Source: Lentinula raphanica (Eukaryota; Basidiomycota; Agaricomycetes; Agaricales; Omphalotaceae). Taken from it: a stretch of DNA of 64,000 nucleotides. This document shows, one piece after another, positions 34,080-46,935 of this stretch; within the stretch, counting starts at the first letter, position 1; every line of letters begins with the position of its first letter. The position numbers and the translations under genes are program-made. Location of the stretch: assembly GCA_027919835.1 (NCBI GenBank), contig JANVFP010000011.1:620001-684000 (forward strand). Reading direction: 5' to 3'. The notes beneath the pieces were generated by a model. It was not told the origin of the DNA. It saw only the letters and a program-made list of their open reading frames with translations, and ran no database searches.

Positions 34080-34235
34080 TTGCAGGCCAACCAATGTCTT
34101 AGCGTTACAAGTCAATGTAAAAGTGACACAAATCAATGTCTTAAATGTACAAGTCAATGTAAAAGCTTCACAAGTCAATGTAAAAACGATGTGAGTTCAT
34201 GTCTCAATAGTCCAAGTCGATGTACGAATACTCTC
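34080..34235. repeat. Degenerate tandem repeat of ACAAGTCAATGTAAAAG-type units
   Basis: A unit containing CAAGTCAATGTAAAA recurs about every 26-31 nt, with progressive decay toward the right end (for example CAAGTCGATGTACGA). No gene is associated. It lies in a zone of other short GTC/GAC-rich motifs. Confidence 0.7.
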
Positions 34236-34633
34236 AATCGAAATCTAAGCAGACGAGTCTCTACTCAAATATTCTATATCAATATCATTTAGATTGAATC
34301 AGTATGTAAAAGATAAGTCGCGGTCTCAAATGGACCTCTTCATTTCGTGTGGAATGGAGGCATGAGTCTGATGTTACACCTGCTAAAAAAAGTCGAAGTC
34401 CAGTTCGGCAGTGCTAAGATGAGTCGAAGTCGATTGTCGAAGTCACGATTTGAGTCGAATTCAATGGCACAGGTCCGAAAAGCCGGTCAATGTCAGATAT
34501 TGTCCGAGAACTTTCTTCATACATAAGGCAGGAAAGGGCACATTGGTTATATTCTTCGAGTCTACACTGACAAGCAGCTTCGAGCGACAACCTGCCAAGT
34601 TCACACCTGTGCACTAGTCCGAGACTCGAGTCA

Positions 34634-36007
34634 TTACGGCGTCCTAAAGCCCTCTGCTAACCAGTCCAAAACAACAGGAGTCATACTATTCCCCAGCGGT
34701 TCGTCAGCAATGAGAAAATCCATCATAACATCATCATGGATCCCTCCGTTCTGTACGAGCAAAACAGCATCCGAATGGTACGGTTTGATTTTCCGTTTGA
34801 AACAGACCTCGATCTGATTCAAAAACCGTTCCTCTTTGCCGGCTGTAATGAGCACCCGTTCGACCACAGTATTCCGAAGGTCCGAAAACCAATTGTCAGG
34901 AGCGCGGATTGGTTCGAGATATGGCGTGAGTTGAGAACGTTCATAGGGAATGCTGATGTGTGAGATGGAGTTGAGGTAGAGTTCGCCGGAGTTTCGTAAC
35001 TTTTGGTGAGTCGGGGTGATATCGAAGTTGTTATTCCGGAAAGAGGATCCCCATTGCTCCGGATTAGAAAGACTAAACCATGGAGATAACATGTATACTC
35101 CTCGAAAACGCGTTCCCGGAGGCAAGTTGAATGCCGGGACGAGGGAAGGCAGGGGGAAAGGATGGATCATATGTGAAAACAGTTGTGCGATGAGGTTAGC
35201 TCCCGCAGAGTCACCTGTGATCTGAATATCGGAGGGCTTGCATCCTTGGGAAAGGAGATGATTGACTGCTTGAGTAGCTTGGAATAACTGGATCGGAAAA
35301 GCCGCGTCTGGGCTGGAGCCGACAGCTGCAAATACTAATCAGAAGCAATTTGACCAATGTTAAAGACGAAAACTTACAGTAGGACAAGACGGCGATACCG
35401 ACTTCAAGTCCTTTTTCTTTCCATTGCCTTTGAGCGTACCACCAGAACTTGAGCATCATAACCATTACTTGACACGCGTATCCTCCGCCTGCAGAGATCA
35501 TTTACATCAGCACGTATACTAGCGTCTGCTTTGAACCACGAAACAGCTTACCAGGAAAATACAGAACAACCTTGTCCGTGCGTCTGGTACCAATCCAAAA
35601 CAACTGTGCCTTTTCTCCCCTTCCCCCGTCGTAAACCAACGGCAAGTCGTCCACCGTCATCCCAAGCTCAGGCTGGTATTTTGTCACAAATCTTTGATAT
35701 TCCTCTAACCCAGTCGGCAGCATACGATCCGTTACCGAACCAGGGAGGTGGCTCGAGGCTTCTCGCATCAGCGCATCGCCCAGTCGACGTTTGAGAGGCT
35801 TCTTATTGTACGCGTGCGTCGGGCGGAGAATAGGTGAAAGGACCGTCGTCAATAACGCGAATGCTGGATATCATCAAGGTCAGCTCAACGATTAGCAGGA
35901 AGAGAACTACCATGGGAGTACTTACGAACGCGGACAGCGATGAGATATGCGATGCTAAGATAGTCGATCCAGCTAGGATTGCTGTTGCTTGTCCCGCTGT
36001 CCGACAT
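34634..36007 (-). CDS. Alpha/beta-hydrolase fold-3 esterase/lipase (HSL-like)
   Basis: Four exons (36007-35926, 35863-35552, 35488-35378, 35325-34634) join in frame to 398 residues. The N-terminus has a hydrophobic stretch (WIDYLSIAYLIAV) that could be a membrane anchor. The core contains PGGGY at the position of the HGGG oxyanion motif, the nucleophile elbow GDSAG, and a late histidine in NGGIHDDVMMDF. The acid is probably in ITAGKEERFL. These are the hallmarks of the hormone-sensitive-lipase/arylacetamide-deacetylase branch, which hydrolyses carboxylic esters. The histidine usual before GGG is replaced by proline, seen in some fungal members. The length is typical and the gene looks intact. 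Substrate unknown. Confidence 0.85.
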
Positions 36008-36612
36008 AATGAGAGGCTAAAGTGACACTTGCGCTGCAACGCTCGGCAAAATGTTCTACATTCTCAGAGTTCTTCAAGATTAATATTGCAATTCGGAGCC
36101 GCTATGAACACCCATCGACTCGAATCGGGCCCGCGTTTCTACTAGTGGCCACTGGCAAGGCAACTTGTTGTGGGAACAAAGAAAGCGGCCCCGCCACACT
36201 GTACGGGCCAGACATCTGCTTCGACCATCTTCAAAGTTCGAGGTTGCTTCACAAAAGGTATTCCAGTTTTGACAATTTCATATTTTTTCGGCTATGAATA
36301 CCATAATAATAACCCAAGAATGTCCAAGGGAGAATTGTACACAATGTAACGACCAAAAAAAGAGAAAACTACATTTAGTTACTTCTAGGGATATGATTAT
36401 AGTGTAACATTATTCAAGATGAGAAGATGGTTTTTGTACAAAGATACAACAATGAACAGTGGCGATTGATTGGAAATGTGTGAGAGAGATAGAAAGGAAG
36501 GAGTGAAAAGATGCAATGCTATACATATGTAATAAATCTTGAAATGGAGAGCAGAACAATGGAAGCGGCAAGAGGCAACGTACGTTGAAACTAGATGATC
36601 ATGATATGTCAT
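36008..36612. other. Intergenic region
   Basis: Lies between the 5' end of the hydrolase gene and the 3' end of the next reverse-strand gene. I see only an A/T-rich putative 3' untranslated region (36290-36600) and no further gene. Confidence 0.5.
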
Positions 36613-37632
36613 TCACTCGACGGTCACCACCCTCGAGAGATTACTTTTCACGTAACCAGAGCTGTTGCATCGCCGTCCACGTCGGCTAACACCGTCAGCA
36701 CGATTCAACAGCATGTTGGCTACGATTCGAGCGATGGCATCACGTTGAGCCTTTGAGACTTTTATAGGAGGAGGCGAAGGCGATGCAGTCGCAGGTGATT
36801 GGGAAGGAGTGGTAGTTTGAGCAACAGGAGAGCTCGGACGTGAGATCGCGGAGGCTCGTGGCCGGGTAGAATGCGGAGGAGACGGGGACCGAGGTTTAGG
36901 CAGAGGTTCGACGATAGGCTGAACTACAATCGGTGCTGGAGTGGGAGTGACAGACTGCGGAGGAGACGGTGATCGAGATGTATCACGCCGGCCATTAAGG
37001 AGAGTGTCAAGAAGGAAATTAGTAGAAGCAGTAAGATTGGCAGTAGGAGTTTTTTCGTCGGCGTAAGCGAGCGTAGGACGGTTCGTGCTGTAGTCGTAAT
37101 AGTAGTAGTGGGTATATGATGGCTCGGATGCGTTCGACGACCGAGAAGAACCAGTGGTGATAATGGGGGAAGGAGATAGAAGAGAATCCTTTGAGTCTCC
37201 GAACGGATCAAAGCGCGGGGTGCGTTGGTACAAGGGACCACATATCAAGCTGTTTTCGTGCTTCATCGACTTTGAGGGCGAGCTGGAAAAGGCAGCTCTG
37301 CGAGATTGGTTTTGTGATTGGTTATAAGACGATGTAGGCAAACGCATTCCCTGTGGATAGCGTTTGTTGTTCCCAGAACGATTGAAGCTGCGCGAGTTAC
37401 TCTGGGTGAGGCCATTGCTAGCCTGGTTGGAGTAGAGATTCCTCGCAGGAGAGCCGGAATATGAGCGACCACGACTGAGGAGCGCTTTATCTGCACGATA
37501 GCCTTCTAGCCCTGGTGGGTAAGCGACGTTGAGGTCAACAGCAGAGAGGACATGAGGGTTGGCTATCATGGACATGGCGACTGTAGAAGTGCTGTGGGAG
37601 GTGAAGGAAGTTTGAACGGTTCTGACGGACAT
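36613..37632 (-). CDS. Serine/proline-rich hypothetical protein
   Basis: A single uninterrupted reading frame of 339 residues with a normal start, MSVRTVQTSFTSHSTSTV. It is mostly low complexity (Ser, Pro, Asn, Thr), with a block of PSPPQSVTPTPAP-type sequence. The final segment, KVSKAQRDAIARIVANMLLN followed by a basic RRGRRCNSSGYVKSNL, looks more ordered and is the likely conserved part. There is no recognisable domain, signal peptide or membrane segment. The strongly biased composition fits a disordered regulatory or adaptor protein, but I assign no function. Confidence 0.7.
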   Translation of the reverse strand: MSVRTVQTSFTSHSTSTVAMSMIANPHVLSAVDLNVAYPPGLEGYRADKALLSRGRSYSGSPARNLYSNQASNGLTQSNSRSFNRSGNNKRYPQGMRLPTSSYNQSQNQSRRAAFSSSPSKSMKHENSLICGPLYQRTPRFDPFGDSKDSLLSPSPIITTGSSRSSNASEPSYTHYYYYDYSTNRPTLAYADEKTPTANLTASTNFLLDTLLNGRRDTSRSPSPPQSVTPTPAPIVVQPIVEPLPKPRSPSPPHSTRPRASAISRPSSPVAQTTTPSQSPATASPSPPPIKVSKAQRDAIARIVANMLLNRADGVSRRGRRCNSSGYVKSNLSRVVTVE

Positions 37633-40398
37633 TTAAGAGGAGAAATAAGAAAGTTTTGAGGCAGTGGATATAATGCAAAGAGAAAAGGAAAAGCAGTGAA
37701 CGTCGGTGGACGACGATGAGTACGAGTTGGAGAAGAGAAAAGAGGACAGCCTCTGTTCTATAACGTCGGTGGTAGATCGAGAACAAGGCCAGTCAAATTC
37801 GGCGTGCCTTATTTATCAATCCCTTTGCTTTCCTGATGGAGATCAATCGGCCCGCATATTATTTGATTACAAATCAGCGGGAGAACAATGCACCTGTTCC
37901 AAGAACTGCCTTCATTTTTCAATTGTTCAGGGGGCAAAGAAAAAATACAACCTCCCCATCTTTGTCTGGCCTAGCTCTCCTTCCTTCGCTTATATTCACA
38001 GTCCATTTTTTGTATTTTTCACATTTTGATCTATGTACCTCTCGCGGCGGAACTTATTGCCCTTGTCTTTGATCAATATTACCCTTCATCCAGTCTCCCT
38101 CATCGACGGAGACCGGTAGACAACGTTACAACTCTCGTCTGATTAATTCGAAACACCCAAATGTTCTCGACAGCGTTGTAGCCATCAGTCAGAACATACC
38201 CCATACATTGAATCCAGCGTATGATTCTGGAGTACTGGTAAACATCCCTTACAACACCTTCAAATCAAGGTTCGACAAAACAGCTCATGCTAAAACAATC
38301 ACGCCTCACGCCATCCCATTCAATCCTCTAATATCACAAGGTGCGCCACCGAGCCAACCATATCCGTTTGCTGTTTGCTCAATTCAAACATCCTTGCGGC
38401 TCGAACATCAGAAAATCATTGCTTTATTCTTCCGCGGAAACAAATTCACTGATCTCCAGTCATATCGATTCTTCAGCCAACTTCAAGATGGGGAAGTTAC
38501 CGCTCATTATAATCCATTATCATAAAGCCTTTCCAGCAAGGTATATGATGTGTCTTCTGCTATTCTAATGCTCATGCACATTCCTCAGATATCCGCAACC
38601 CTCCTTTTGCCGACAACGAACGGTATCATTCGCAGATCGGCAGTGTCTAATTTCCCAATCGCTATTAAAAATGGTATCAGCCAAGTAGTACGGGCTCATA
38701 CGATCGGTCCTCACGTTTGGCCACGTACTGAGCCAGCAAGATACGGCCACAAGAGCAATCGAGCCCTGAGAGGCCCTGAGACCCAAACAGAAATATTCCC
38801 GCAAAACGTAAGTGAACGACTGAAAAAGACAAAAACTTCCGTTCTCGTAGGATCCGTTGAGTAGTGGTTGATCCAGGTTGATCCTCGACAGCATGGATCT
38901 TACGAAAGGGCTCGTGCGTTAATGGCGAGTAAAGGCCCTGTATAGGCCCTTGTCTATTCTTCTCTTTTCTTCTCTGTGCTTCTCTATCATTCCAACTCAT
39001 TTTGCACAATGGCTTCTCGTGCCCTAGATGGGCTGAGTTTATTGTCCCCATCCCATGCAATCAAACCTGGGGGAAGGCTTTGTACTCGGCTTCTTTGCGG
39101 CCGGAGAAATCTTGACGTGCTTCCAAGTTACAACGTTTGGCAGTAGCTCTCTATCGTCTTGATCCTTCTTCTACATAGAGAGGCTGAGCGTCGGTCGTCC
39201 TAAACCCCTCGAAACCACAGTTGGTCCGACTCCTAGATTGAAGTGTCGTCGGAGGTAGTAAGTCAATAATTTCTCCATATCTCATGTACTGCCAGTGCCA
39301 GTGATGTTCAACGATCAATGGATCATACCTACCAAATCCATATAGCTTCGTTAAACCGGGTTCCCTCGATCACCACTTGCCGTTTTAGTTTTTCTCTGGC
39401 TCTAAACTGCCATACCAGTATTGAAGAAGCCTCTACTTACAGTATGACGCTACCGTTGATACAGTCTGCACTGCATAAAGTTCAATGAATATCAATTCAT
39501 ACGGGGGCACGGACCATATGTATCGTTCTGAGTTCTATCTGTCTGATTTTGAACTCAATTCTCACTCCAGTACTCCAGTATGTTCCAGTACTTTCTACAG
39601 CTCACCCAGGCTCACCTTCGAGCTCTTCATGATATCACTTGTCTCCACTTGGGCCTGAAGGTATAATCGTCGCGCGCAATATTATCTCCACGGGCTAGCT
39701 ATACTTAGCATTTGTTCCTCCTAAAAGTAGTCAGAGAGAGAGAATTAGAGCCGACTGACTACAAGCTTACAACAGGTACTCGGGAGTCGGTTGTCGCACC
39801 TTGAAGTACATTTTCTTGATTGTACAAAAAGTGTCAAAGCGTCTGATACGACCTCTATATTGTTCCGACGAAGAACGGAGGTTACTTACGGAACGGAACA
39901 CTGAATATCAGTTCATTGATCACAGATTCATCGAGTATGGGATACATACATGATGCATGATGGCCCGGTCGGTGACTGGAATCTCGTCAGTGAGCTGAGT
40001 TCTCGGCGCTTCAGAGTACACGGAGATTCGGGAGGGCGTTTCATGAGAATCGGTGAGAACTCTGGGTCCTGAACATACAGTATTTTGTGTGGAACTTACC
40101 CACACTCATTATGAGTAGGCAAACATTGCCACCCCTTAAGCTTAAGGATCGCAATGGGTAAGGCTTTCTCGCTCCAAGAGCATGGTGACAATGCTAAGAA
40201 GGTTACTGTAATGGAAGAGATCCGCATGGATGTTGCTCAGCCCCTAGAAACCAGAGATAGCTGTTTTCGCGATATAGAATGTCGGAGCCAGCACTAGTGG
40301 CATTATTATGAACAGCTTTCGGCTCAACGATATATGCAAGAAAGTTACGTGGTCATGAGTCTTCAATCGACCTCCTACTCCTCCTCGTCGCGCTCATC
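37633..40398. other. Long intergenic region with no supported gene
   Basis: About 2.8 kb. Short open frames (for example 38208-38525 and 38550-38864) show no domains, no convincing exon chain and no codon preference that I can see. The part nearest 37.7-38.0 kb is A/T- and pyrimidine-rich and probably contains the promoter of the Ser/Pro-rich gene. I found no tRNA, LTR or inverted repeat by eye. Confidence 0.45.
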
Positions 40399-42480
40399 CT
40401 AATCCTTGCCGGCCTCATCATTTCCATCTTCGCTGTGCTCGTCACTGCTGTCAACCATCTCTGCACTAGGATACTTTTTGGAAGAAGACTTGCGCTTTGC
40501 TTTACCGGGTGTCGAATCAAAATCCGCCTTCTTGGCCTTCAAAATCTCGATGATTTCTGTGACACTCATGGGCAAAAACTCTGTAAAGGGCGAAATCGCA
40601 AAGCCGCACCTTGTATGTGCATTTCTTCATAGCCCTTCACACTTTTCTTCATGCTCAGCCAGCGACGCTGAAGTAAATGGGCACTCCAGATATTCCAGTC
40701 TTCATCCGGAAGAGTCTTCCAGTCGATTTCGGTATCGTCACGGACACGAAGAGAATCCAGTCTATGGGGTTTAACACATCAGAAACATCCAGGATAACAA
40801 ACTCTACACTCCTCACTTATGAACTAATATATAAGAGTCCTGGTTACCCCATCTCGGTTTCTCCCCTTTTGCTTTCGCGCGTTGATTTAAATCATCCAAC
40901 CTGTATACGGTTGAGAGGATGTAGAAAAATCTACAATAGAGAGATGTGCACCATTTGACGCGACACTGTTGTCGATTACGCCGATTTCCCATGAGGTCGC
41001 TGACGGCTCCCCAGAAAACATCATCGTCCGTTGTACCACCTCTCTTCACGGTCATCTCTTTCATGATACGCGTAAGCTCTTCTTCTTCCTCTTTTGTCCA
41101 TGCCCCTTTGGAAACGAACGGAATCGTTCAAGGCTATCTCTTCGTTGCAGTCAGAATCAATCTCACCATTAGAACGAATATCACGGCCAACGAGATGATT
41201 ACGCCATCGATCTCGACAGTCGGCTGCTCTGCGACCAACTAACAAGCTAACCTTCTCCCATGCTTGTCCGAGAGAAGCAACAGCCCTACTCGATGCGGTG
41301 ACTACGAGTATGGAGAAAGTTAAGGACTACGACGTACTCTTGCAATTTTAGATCCTCAGCAGGAAGCCATTTTCCCTGCGCCTTAAGCGGATGGTGTTTG
41401 CGTCGAACATAATGGTAGACGGAGATTATGGGTCGTTGAGGAACTGCCTTTGCTGTAGCAGAGCTCAGTGTTTGGCAACAACAGAAGGAGATGATAGTTT
41501 CATACTAATTTCCGACCAGAATTGAGCGTCTCTTTCTTTAGATTGGGGAAAAATTGCTTCATTTAACTGCTCAGGAGTGAGCTGCTTGTCCTATTTGGAT
41601 GGAATTGTTGCTTAGCACGATGAAACAATACGGGCAAGCTCACCGTTACGTATTGCTGAATCGCATTGTTTACTTGTTGTTCCTCGATAGTTGAGAATTT
41701 TCCCTTTTTATATACAAGACCTATTTGCGATGAATGATCTGCTGAAAGTGATATCCTAGGACGTTCACCTTGAGTTTTAGATAGTTCGATCAATTGGGAG
41801 GTGCTAAGCCACTTTGTCGACAACAGAACAGCATCCTCTTCCGTGTTGTAATTTTCAATAACATCGTGTTCATAGGTAGGCCCCGAAAAGGTTTCGGTAG
41901 GTTTCGTGTTGAGTATTTTGCCAGCGGATACGGGAACCTGACGAACGGGAGGCGGAGCCTGAAGCATCAGTTGAGAGATCAGGTCAGGGTCGAGAGTGCC
42001 ATTGGGGAGCGTTAAAGCAGACGACTCTTGTGCCGAATCTTGCAAAGCTTCAAGTAGTTGTGCAATGCCCGAGAAATCGACGTCTTGCAGTGAGCGAAGG
42101 ATAGCGTCAGTGGACATATCGCCAGTCAATTGGTTTGCTGGGCTGTCGGAGGAACCAGCGGAAGGCTCGAGAGGTGTGGCCGTTGCAGCAGCAATGACAG
42201 CAGAAAGTAACTCTGTAGGAGACAGCTGGGCATTCGAAGAAGAAGTGTCTGCTGGAGGTTGCGGTGCTTCCTGCTGCTGCTTCTTGGACTTTTTCTTCTT
42301 CTTTGGACGCGTCTCGGTGGATTGCTGATCCTCTCCGCTTACAGCTTCAGCTTTCCGCTTTCTCTTTGGTTTCTTCGCAGCTTCAACGGCGCCATCAGTG
42401 CGAGAAGAGGTTGCTTCTGGTAGAGGCTCTTTGCGCTTTCTGGTTTTTGTTTTAGAATGGCGAAGGACTGTGGTGGCCAT
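40399..42480 (-). CDS. Myb/SANT-type DNA-binding protein, Reb1/TTF1-like
   Basis: The first exon (down to about 41590) encodes a Lys-rich nuclear-type N-terminus (KPKRKRK, RPKKKKKSKKQQQ), a Gln/Ser linker and the motif EDAVLLSTKWLSTSQLIELS. Later exons give ADCRDRWRNHL, then MKEMTVKRGGTTDDDVFWGA and RQQCRVKW, typical tandem Myb repeats of the Reb1/DMTF1/RNA polymerase I termination-factor group. A terminal exon follows with SVTEIIEILKAKKADFD and an acidic tail ending in AGKD before the TAG at 40399-40401. Such proteins bind DNA near rRNA gene terminators and many promoters. Exon borders in the middle (40.6-41.6 kb) are approximate. The joined reading looks intact. Confidence 0.8.
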
Positions 42481-42584
42481 TTTGTTGAAAAGTTAGATAA
42501 GGGTAGGCTCCGACGTGAAGCTGACAATCTTCAATTCTCACAAGTCAAAGCGCAAGTAAGTACTACATAATTTATCTTCAAAAC

Positions 42585-43353
42585 TCAGTCCTCTTCTTCA
42601 TCGTCAAACCATCGTTCTTCAATCTCTCTGTCATTATCTGTATCCAAAGATTCATCCCAGTCCACCCTGTCATAGTCAATTTTCTGGAAACATCAAGGTG
42701 AATTTTACGAAACCAGAAAAAACCTATGTTATGCCCAGGACTCACGTCTAGCAATCCATAAATGAATCTTTCTCTTATACGACGCTCGAACTCGACTTTG
42801 ATATCTTCTTCATCTTCAACTCCAAGTGTGTTGAGTTCTACACGCTCTTCGTCTTCACTGTCTTCGTCCTCTTCGGGTATAAACTGACTTTCTTCAGCTG
42901 CTAACTGGGCGCGTCTGATATCCCTCACACGCTCTGCTTCCCTTTCTTCTTCGTATTCGCGCAGGAGTGAACCTATCTTCTTCACAAATTGAGTGGACCC
43001 TTCCATGAAACCAGACTGGGCCCATTGTTCTTCGTCATTCCCCTCTTCGATGCCCCTACGCTCTCTACCGGGCCATACCGTGGGCCATGTGTGTCGGGCT
43101 GAGGTAAAGGATAGTTCAGTAGGTTGTGTATCAATATATTTCAGCCGTCGATTGCGAATGACGTGAACGGCTGTCCGTTCTTTGGGCGAAGTGATGGAAG
43201 AGAATTTCAGCAATAGATGAGGGGAAGATGATTGATGTGTTTGATTAGAAATTCAATTGGTCGTTCTGAAGGAGATGGAAAGTAACTGCCATCTTTTTCT
43301 AAGCCTAGATACGTCAGAATAGTGGTGGATTCAAAAGAGAGATTGTTGGACAT
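42585..43353 (-). CDS. CCDC97-like protein (apparent single-base frameshift)
   Basis: The protein begins MSNNLSFESTTILTYLGLEK, continues to IKHINHLP, and must then change frame to read PHLLLKFSSITSPKERTAVH and VIRNRRLKYI. The switch coincides with a run of four C (G on the + strand) at 43221-43224, where the frame needs five. An intron near 42700 joins RFIYGLLD to KIDYDRVDWDESLDTDNDRE. The acidic end, EIEERWFDDEEED, matches the C-terminal CCD97-like domain, including the (R/Q)ERF-xGxxDxxxDY pattern. From memory, CCDC97 family proteins associate with the SF3b splicing complex. The homopolymer location makes a sequencing or assembly error as likely as a real mutation. Confidence 0.65.
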
Positions 43354-43523
43354 GATGATGTTCATGAGCCAAGGTAAGTAGACGCTGAGTAAGCATCAAA
43401 ACAAACAAATACGCGACTAACGCGCTTGTTTTCCTCACTTCTCTTTCTTCACGAATGTTATTCGTCCTTTTCTTTGTTTCTCCTTCAGGACCCCTCGGCT
43501 CGCTCTGAATAACTCTTTGCTTG

Positions 43524-45105
43524 ATGCTGGACACCGGTTCTCAGCCGGAAGACATGTTTGGCTCCCTCCATTCTCAGCCACGACCACCTAGTCCTCGACT
43601 TCATTTTTGTCGTTGGGGATTAACGTGCACTAGATCATTTTCCTCTGGCCCAGAGCTGTATCAACACTTCAAAGAGGTTCATTCACCGACCTTGGTGCCT
43701 GTCAAGCCCGATGAAATACCGATGTTACTTCGAATTACAGAAGGGATTGGAGAGAGTTATCAAACAGAGCATTTCTTGTCGTCACCATCTCTTTCAGAAA
43801 AGGGAGAGGATGCTTTACAGATACAGATATCCAAAGATAACAGCCAAAGCAAGTGTTTATCCGGTTCTTTCTACGAAATTTCTTGCTGAGCAGTTCTTTT
43901 CTCCAACAGAATCCAATGATTCCGGTCCGGTTGCCTCTCTTCCCTCTCCGCCTGTCTCTTCATCTTCGCGTCCTCGCGGGCTTGACGATGACGAGAACTC
44001 GCTATCTGGATCTGCGTCGCCTCATAGTCAAGCCCGGGATCCCTCTCCTATGTTCTACGAAGATACAAATCAAGACGATTTCGCGTCTCAATCCATGGAT
44101 GTCCTGCTTTCTGATGCTCTGGAGCCACCAAGCCCCAACTTCGTTGCTCTCGATGCAACAACTGGGTCGCCAAGACCCGGGTCCATTCCTCCCTCTCCTT
44201 CGTTCTCTGATATTCTCGCAAGTAGCACGCAAAAAGATACAACAAAATCACAGCCACCAATAATACCAGATCGTCCTCTGAAACAAACACATTCCGCAAA
44301 GTCCTCTTCGTCCTCGAACTCTTGTGCGATTGTCGAACAACAATTGACACTCGCGGACGATGACCTCTCGTTCGATAGAGACAAAGACAGACCTTGTGCA
44401 AATCTAGCTGCTGCCGCTTCTGCTTCAGATCATAGCGACCTTTATAGAGGAGAACTTAATTGGAGTGCATCCCAGACGCTTGATACCCAACAGTCAATAG
44501 GACTACAGCCGTCGAGCTCGTCTCAGGCTTCGTCTAGCATGGCCCGAAATCATGGTAATATGCTTCCGCGACCATCTTCACACCCTCATGCTGTCCAAAA
44601 TTCATCGCTTCATCCCTCCGTATCCTCGCGGGTACCTTCCTTCGAAAGTCCTAGTTCTATGCGTAAACAGCCCTGGTACGCCCCAACACGAGCTCGAAAA
44701 AAACCCCGAGGCAACAATTTATCTGCCTCTGTTTCACCAGTGATTTCTCCTGCTCTTTCTCCTAATACTCTCGCCTCCCCCTTTTCTATCACAAAAGGAC
44801 CAACAAATAATCATGCGTCCCCCAACCCAGTCCAAATCGACGGCAACCCTCTTCGATCCTCTTTCTATAGAAAACGTCGCAGGCACAATTCTTCTACTAC
44901 CAATGATCCTGCTCCGTCTCCAATACAAACTCCACTTACTACCCTCCTTCGTTCAGTTCATGATGACGATGCTGATGCTGACGTGTCGCAAATGCAGGTG
45001 GAGACCCAAGTTACGATGTCTCCGCCGGTTCAGCAACAGCGATCTTCCTATGACATGTACGATTATCCTCTACAAACCCAAGCACCTTATGACAGCCAAT
45101 CGTAG
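43524..45105 (+). CDS. C2H2 zinc-finger protein with long disordered tail
   Basis: The first exon starts at 43524 (MLDTGSQPEDMFGSL) and contains one C2H2-type finger, CRWGLTCTRSF followed by ELYQHFKEVH. The second exon, readable from about 43895 to the stop at 45105, is rich in Ser, Pro, Asn and Gln, with no further domains but many basic clusters (YRKRRRHN). The exon junction near 43.85-43.91 kb is unresolved: a GTGTTT donor and two CAG acceptors exist but the phases do not match, so a frameshift or a poor donor must be involved. It is probably a DNA- or RNA-binding regulator. No named orthologue is recognised. Confidence 0.6.
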
Positions 45106-46935
45106 CGCTGATTCTTGGCCACTGCTTCGAAAGAACTGCTTCATTTATCCCGCTGTTCTAATCTTCATGTTATTGCCTAATAATTATGTATATATAACCT
45201 TACCGTATCGTCTCCAGATGTGACATGCAACCTCCTCGTTGCCTTCTCCAACATGCTGTATATAGTATCAATCGTTGAACCCTACTGCGGGGTACCTTCT
45301 CTCAAAGAAAGGAAAGAAGAAGATCCAGTCTGAGTCCCCTACGTGCTAGAGCTTGGAGAAGGCTCAGTAAGCGCTGTCTCCGGAACCTTTGAGCGCGGAA
45401 CGAGAGCTCGAGCTCATTGCTTGTGGTTCGAGAATTCTTTCCTTGGACCTTCCCTTCCCTTCCACTATAGAGTTGTTGTGGCGGTCGGAGTCAAAACCAC
45501 GTCGCCTTCATACACCTTCTCCAAGGGATAGGATATGAATCATCATCAGAGTATTCAAGTCCCAAGTTTTGTCTCTGTTCAGTGCTGAGATCCTGGTCAC
45601 TTACGGAAATTGTTAGAATCGAGGAATTATATTAAGTGCAAGGAACCGGCTGAATGGACCTTCATTTAGTATGAATGGAACGAAGGGCCTTGTAGGGAAT
45701 GTAAGAATTGTGAACCGCCACGAAATCTTGCGAGACCCCATGGCCATCGATATCAACCGAAGCAATTTCTCTTAGGTATTTTCATCGCCTGGCTGCGAAT
45801 CCACCCGTACCTATCAAATGTGCTCGTTGATTCTTCTGACCAGAGGAAAGAAATCTGGGGTCACTGCCGTCTAAGATTAATGAAGGATGCCCGGACAAAA
45901 CCTATATTCACACCCACGTTCCACTGATACTATAGAGGGAGAAAACGATGCACGATCGGCCAAGTAGGGGCCGTAGAAGACTGTAGTTTTGTGGAAGACT
46001 TCGAAAGTGAAAAACGCCGTCGATTTTTGCAGATAATTCCATCACTGATTTAGCGGGAAGGAGTTTCCTCGAGTAGTACACCTGACCAGAAGAATGTTAG
46101 AAAGAGTCTAGATAACTGACCACCAAAGCAGTGCGCGATTCTCATCTCAGGGCAGATTGTGAATGACTCGCGCCCTCGAGAATGGATCTAATCAATGACA
46201 AGTTAGCACCTGTTAGCACTGGCGTCTTTGAAATACCCCGAGAGATTATTGTGACTCGTGGCATGCGATGAATCGAGTAGAAAATCAAGGAAAATGACCA
46301 GCGCTCAGATGAGATCTAGTGATTCGTCTGCTACTATCACAGTGGTCAAAGGCCTGTGCCAATTGCTTGTTGTGTCCACTGTCGAAGTTCAGTGCGAGAG
46401 ACAAGAGTCAGAAGGACTCAGAAAGGAACGCCACAGGCCCACGTGATCGCTTTCTCCTTTGCACTCCGCTACATAACTCCAATTCGGAAGTTCGGACCCT
46501 CAATGACCTCGTTTTATTTGAGCTATGCTCTCTGCCTTCTCACCCGGCGATCTCACAATGATATATGAAATACAGGATTCTGTCTCGTTTACAGAGAGAG
46601 TAATCAGGACCTTTTAACTTTCATTTAGTATCAGCAAGGCCTGCCATTTTTCCTTCTCGAAGACCACTCCTCGAAGTGACCAGGAAATGACTATGTACTT
46701 ACTATTCAGTATACTGAGTCGGGTGAGCGCCTGTGGCTTGGTATGTGATCCGACCTCGTGGTAACGCCATTTGGGATCTTGTAGTTGTGTGTGTCCTCGT
46801 TGCAAAACAAAATAAAAGGGACGCCTTTCACTACGCCATTAACCAATATTTCCTCTTTTCTCTGTTCACATACCTTCACCCAAACCTACAGTAACGCATA
46901 GTTCATCGTGTCATACAAGCAGATTTGAGTACTTC
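45106..46935. other. Intergenic region with no supported gene
   Basis: Open frames are short and unsupported on both strands. The first 150 bases are probably the 3' untranslated region of the zinc-finger gene. No repeat family or RNA gene was recognised. Confidence 0.45.

Larger units (their letters stand above)
33285..34633. other. Repeat-rich intergenic region
   Basis: No supported gene. It contains a (GGCGTCGTTCTCCTTCTTTC)-like array at about 33671-33749, a (CT)n tract near 33571-33592, degenerate repeats at 34080-34235, and a zone (33.9-34.45 kb) dense in GACTC, CACTCGAGTG and GTCGAAGTC motifs that resembles the spacer between the two cassettes. Confidence 0.5.

Noticed and set aside
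38208..38864. Two + strand frames of about 105 residues
   Set aside because: No domains, no plausible exon partners and composition like noncoding DNA.
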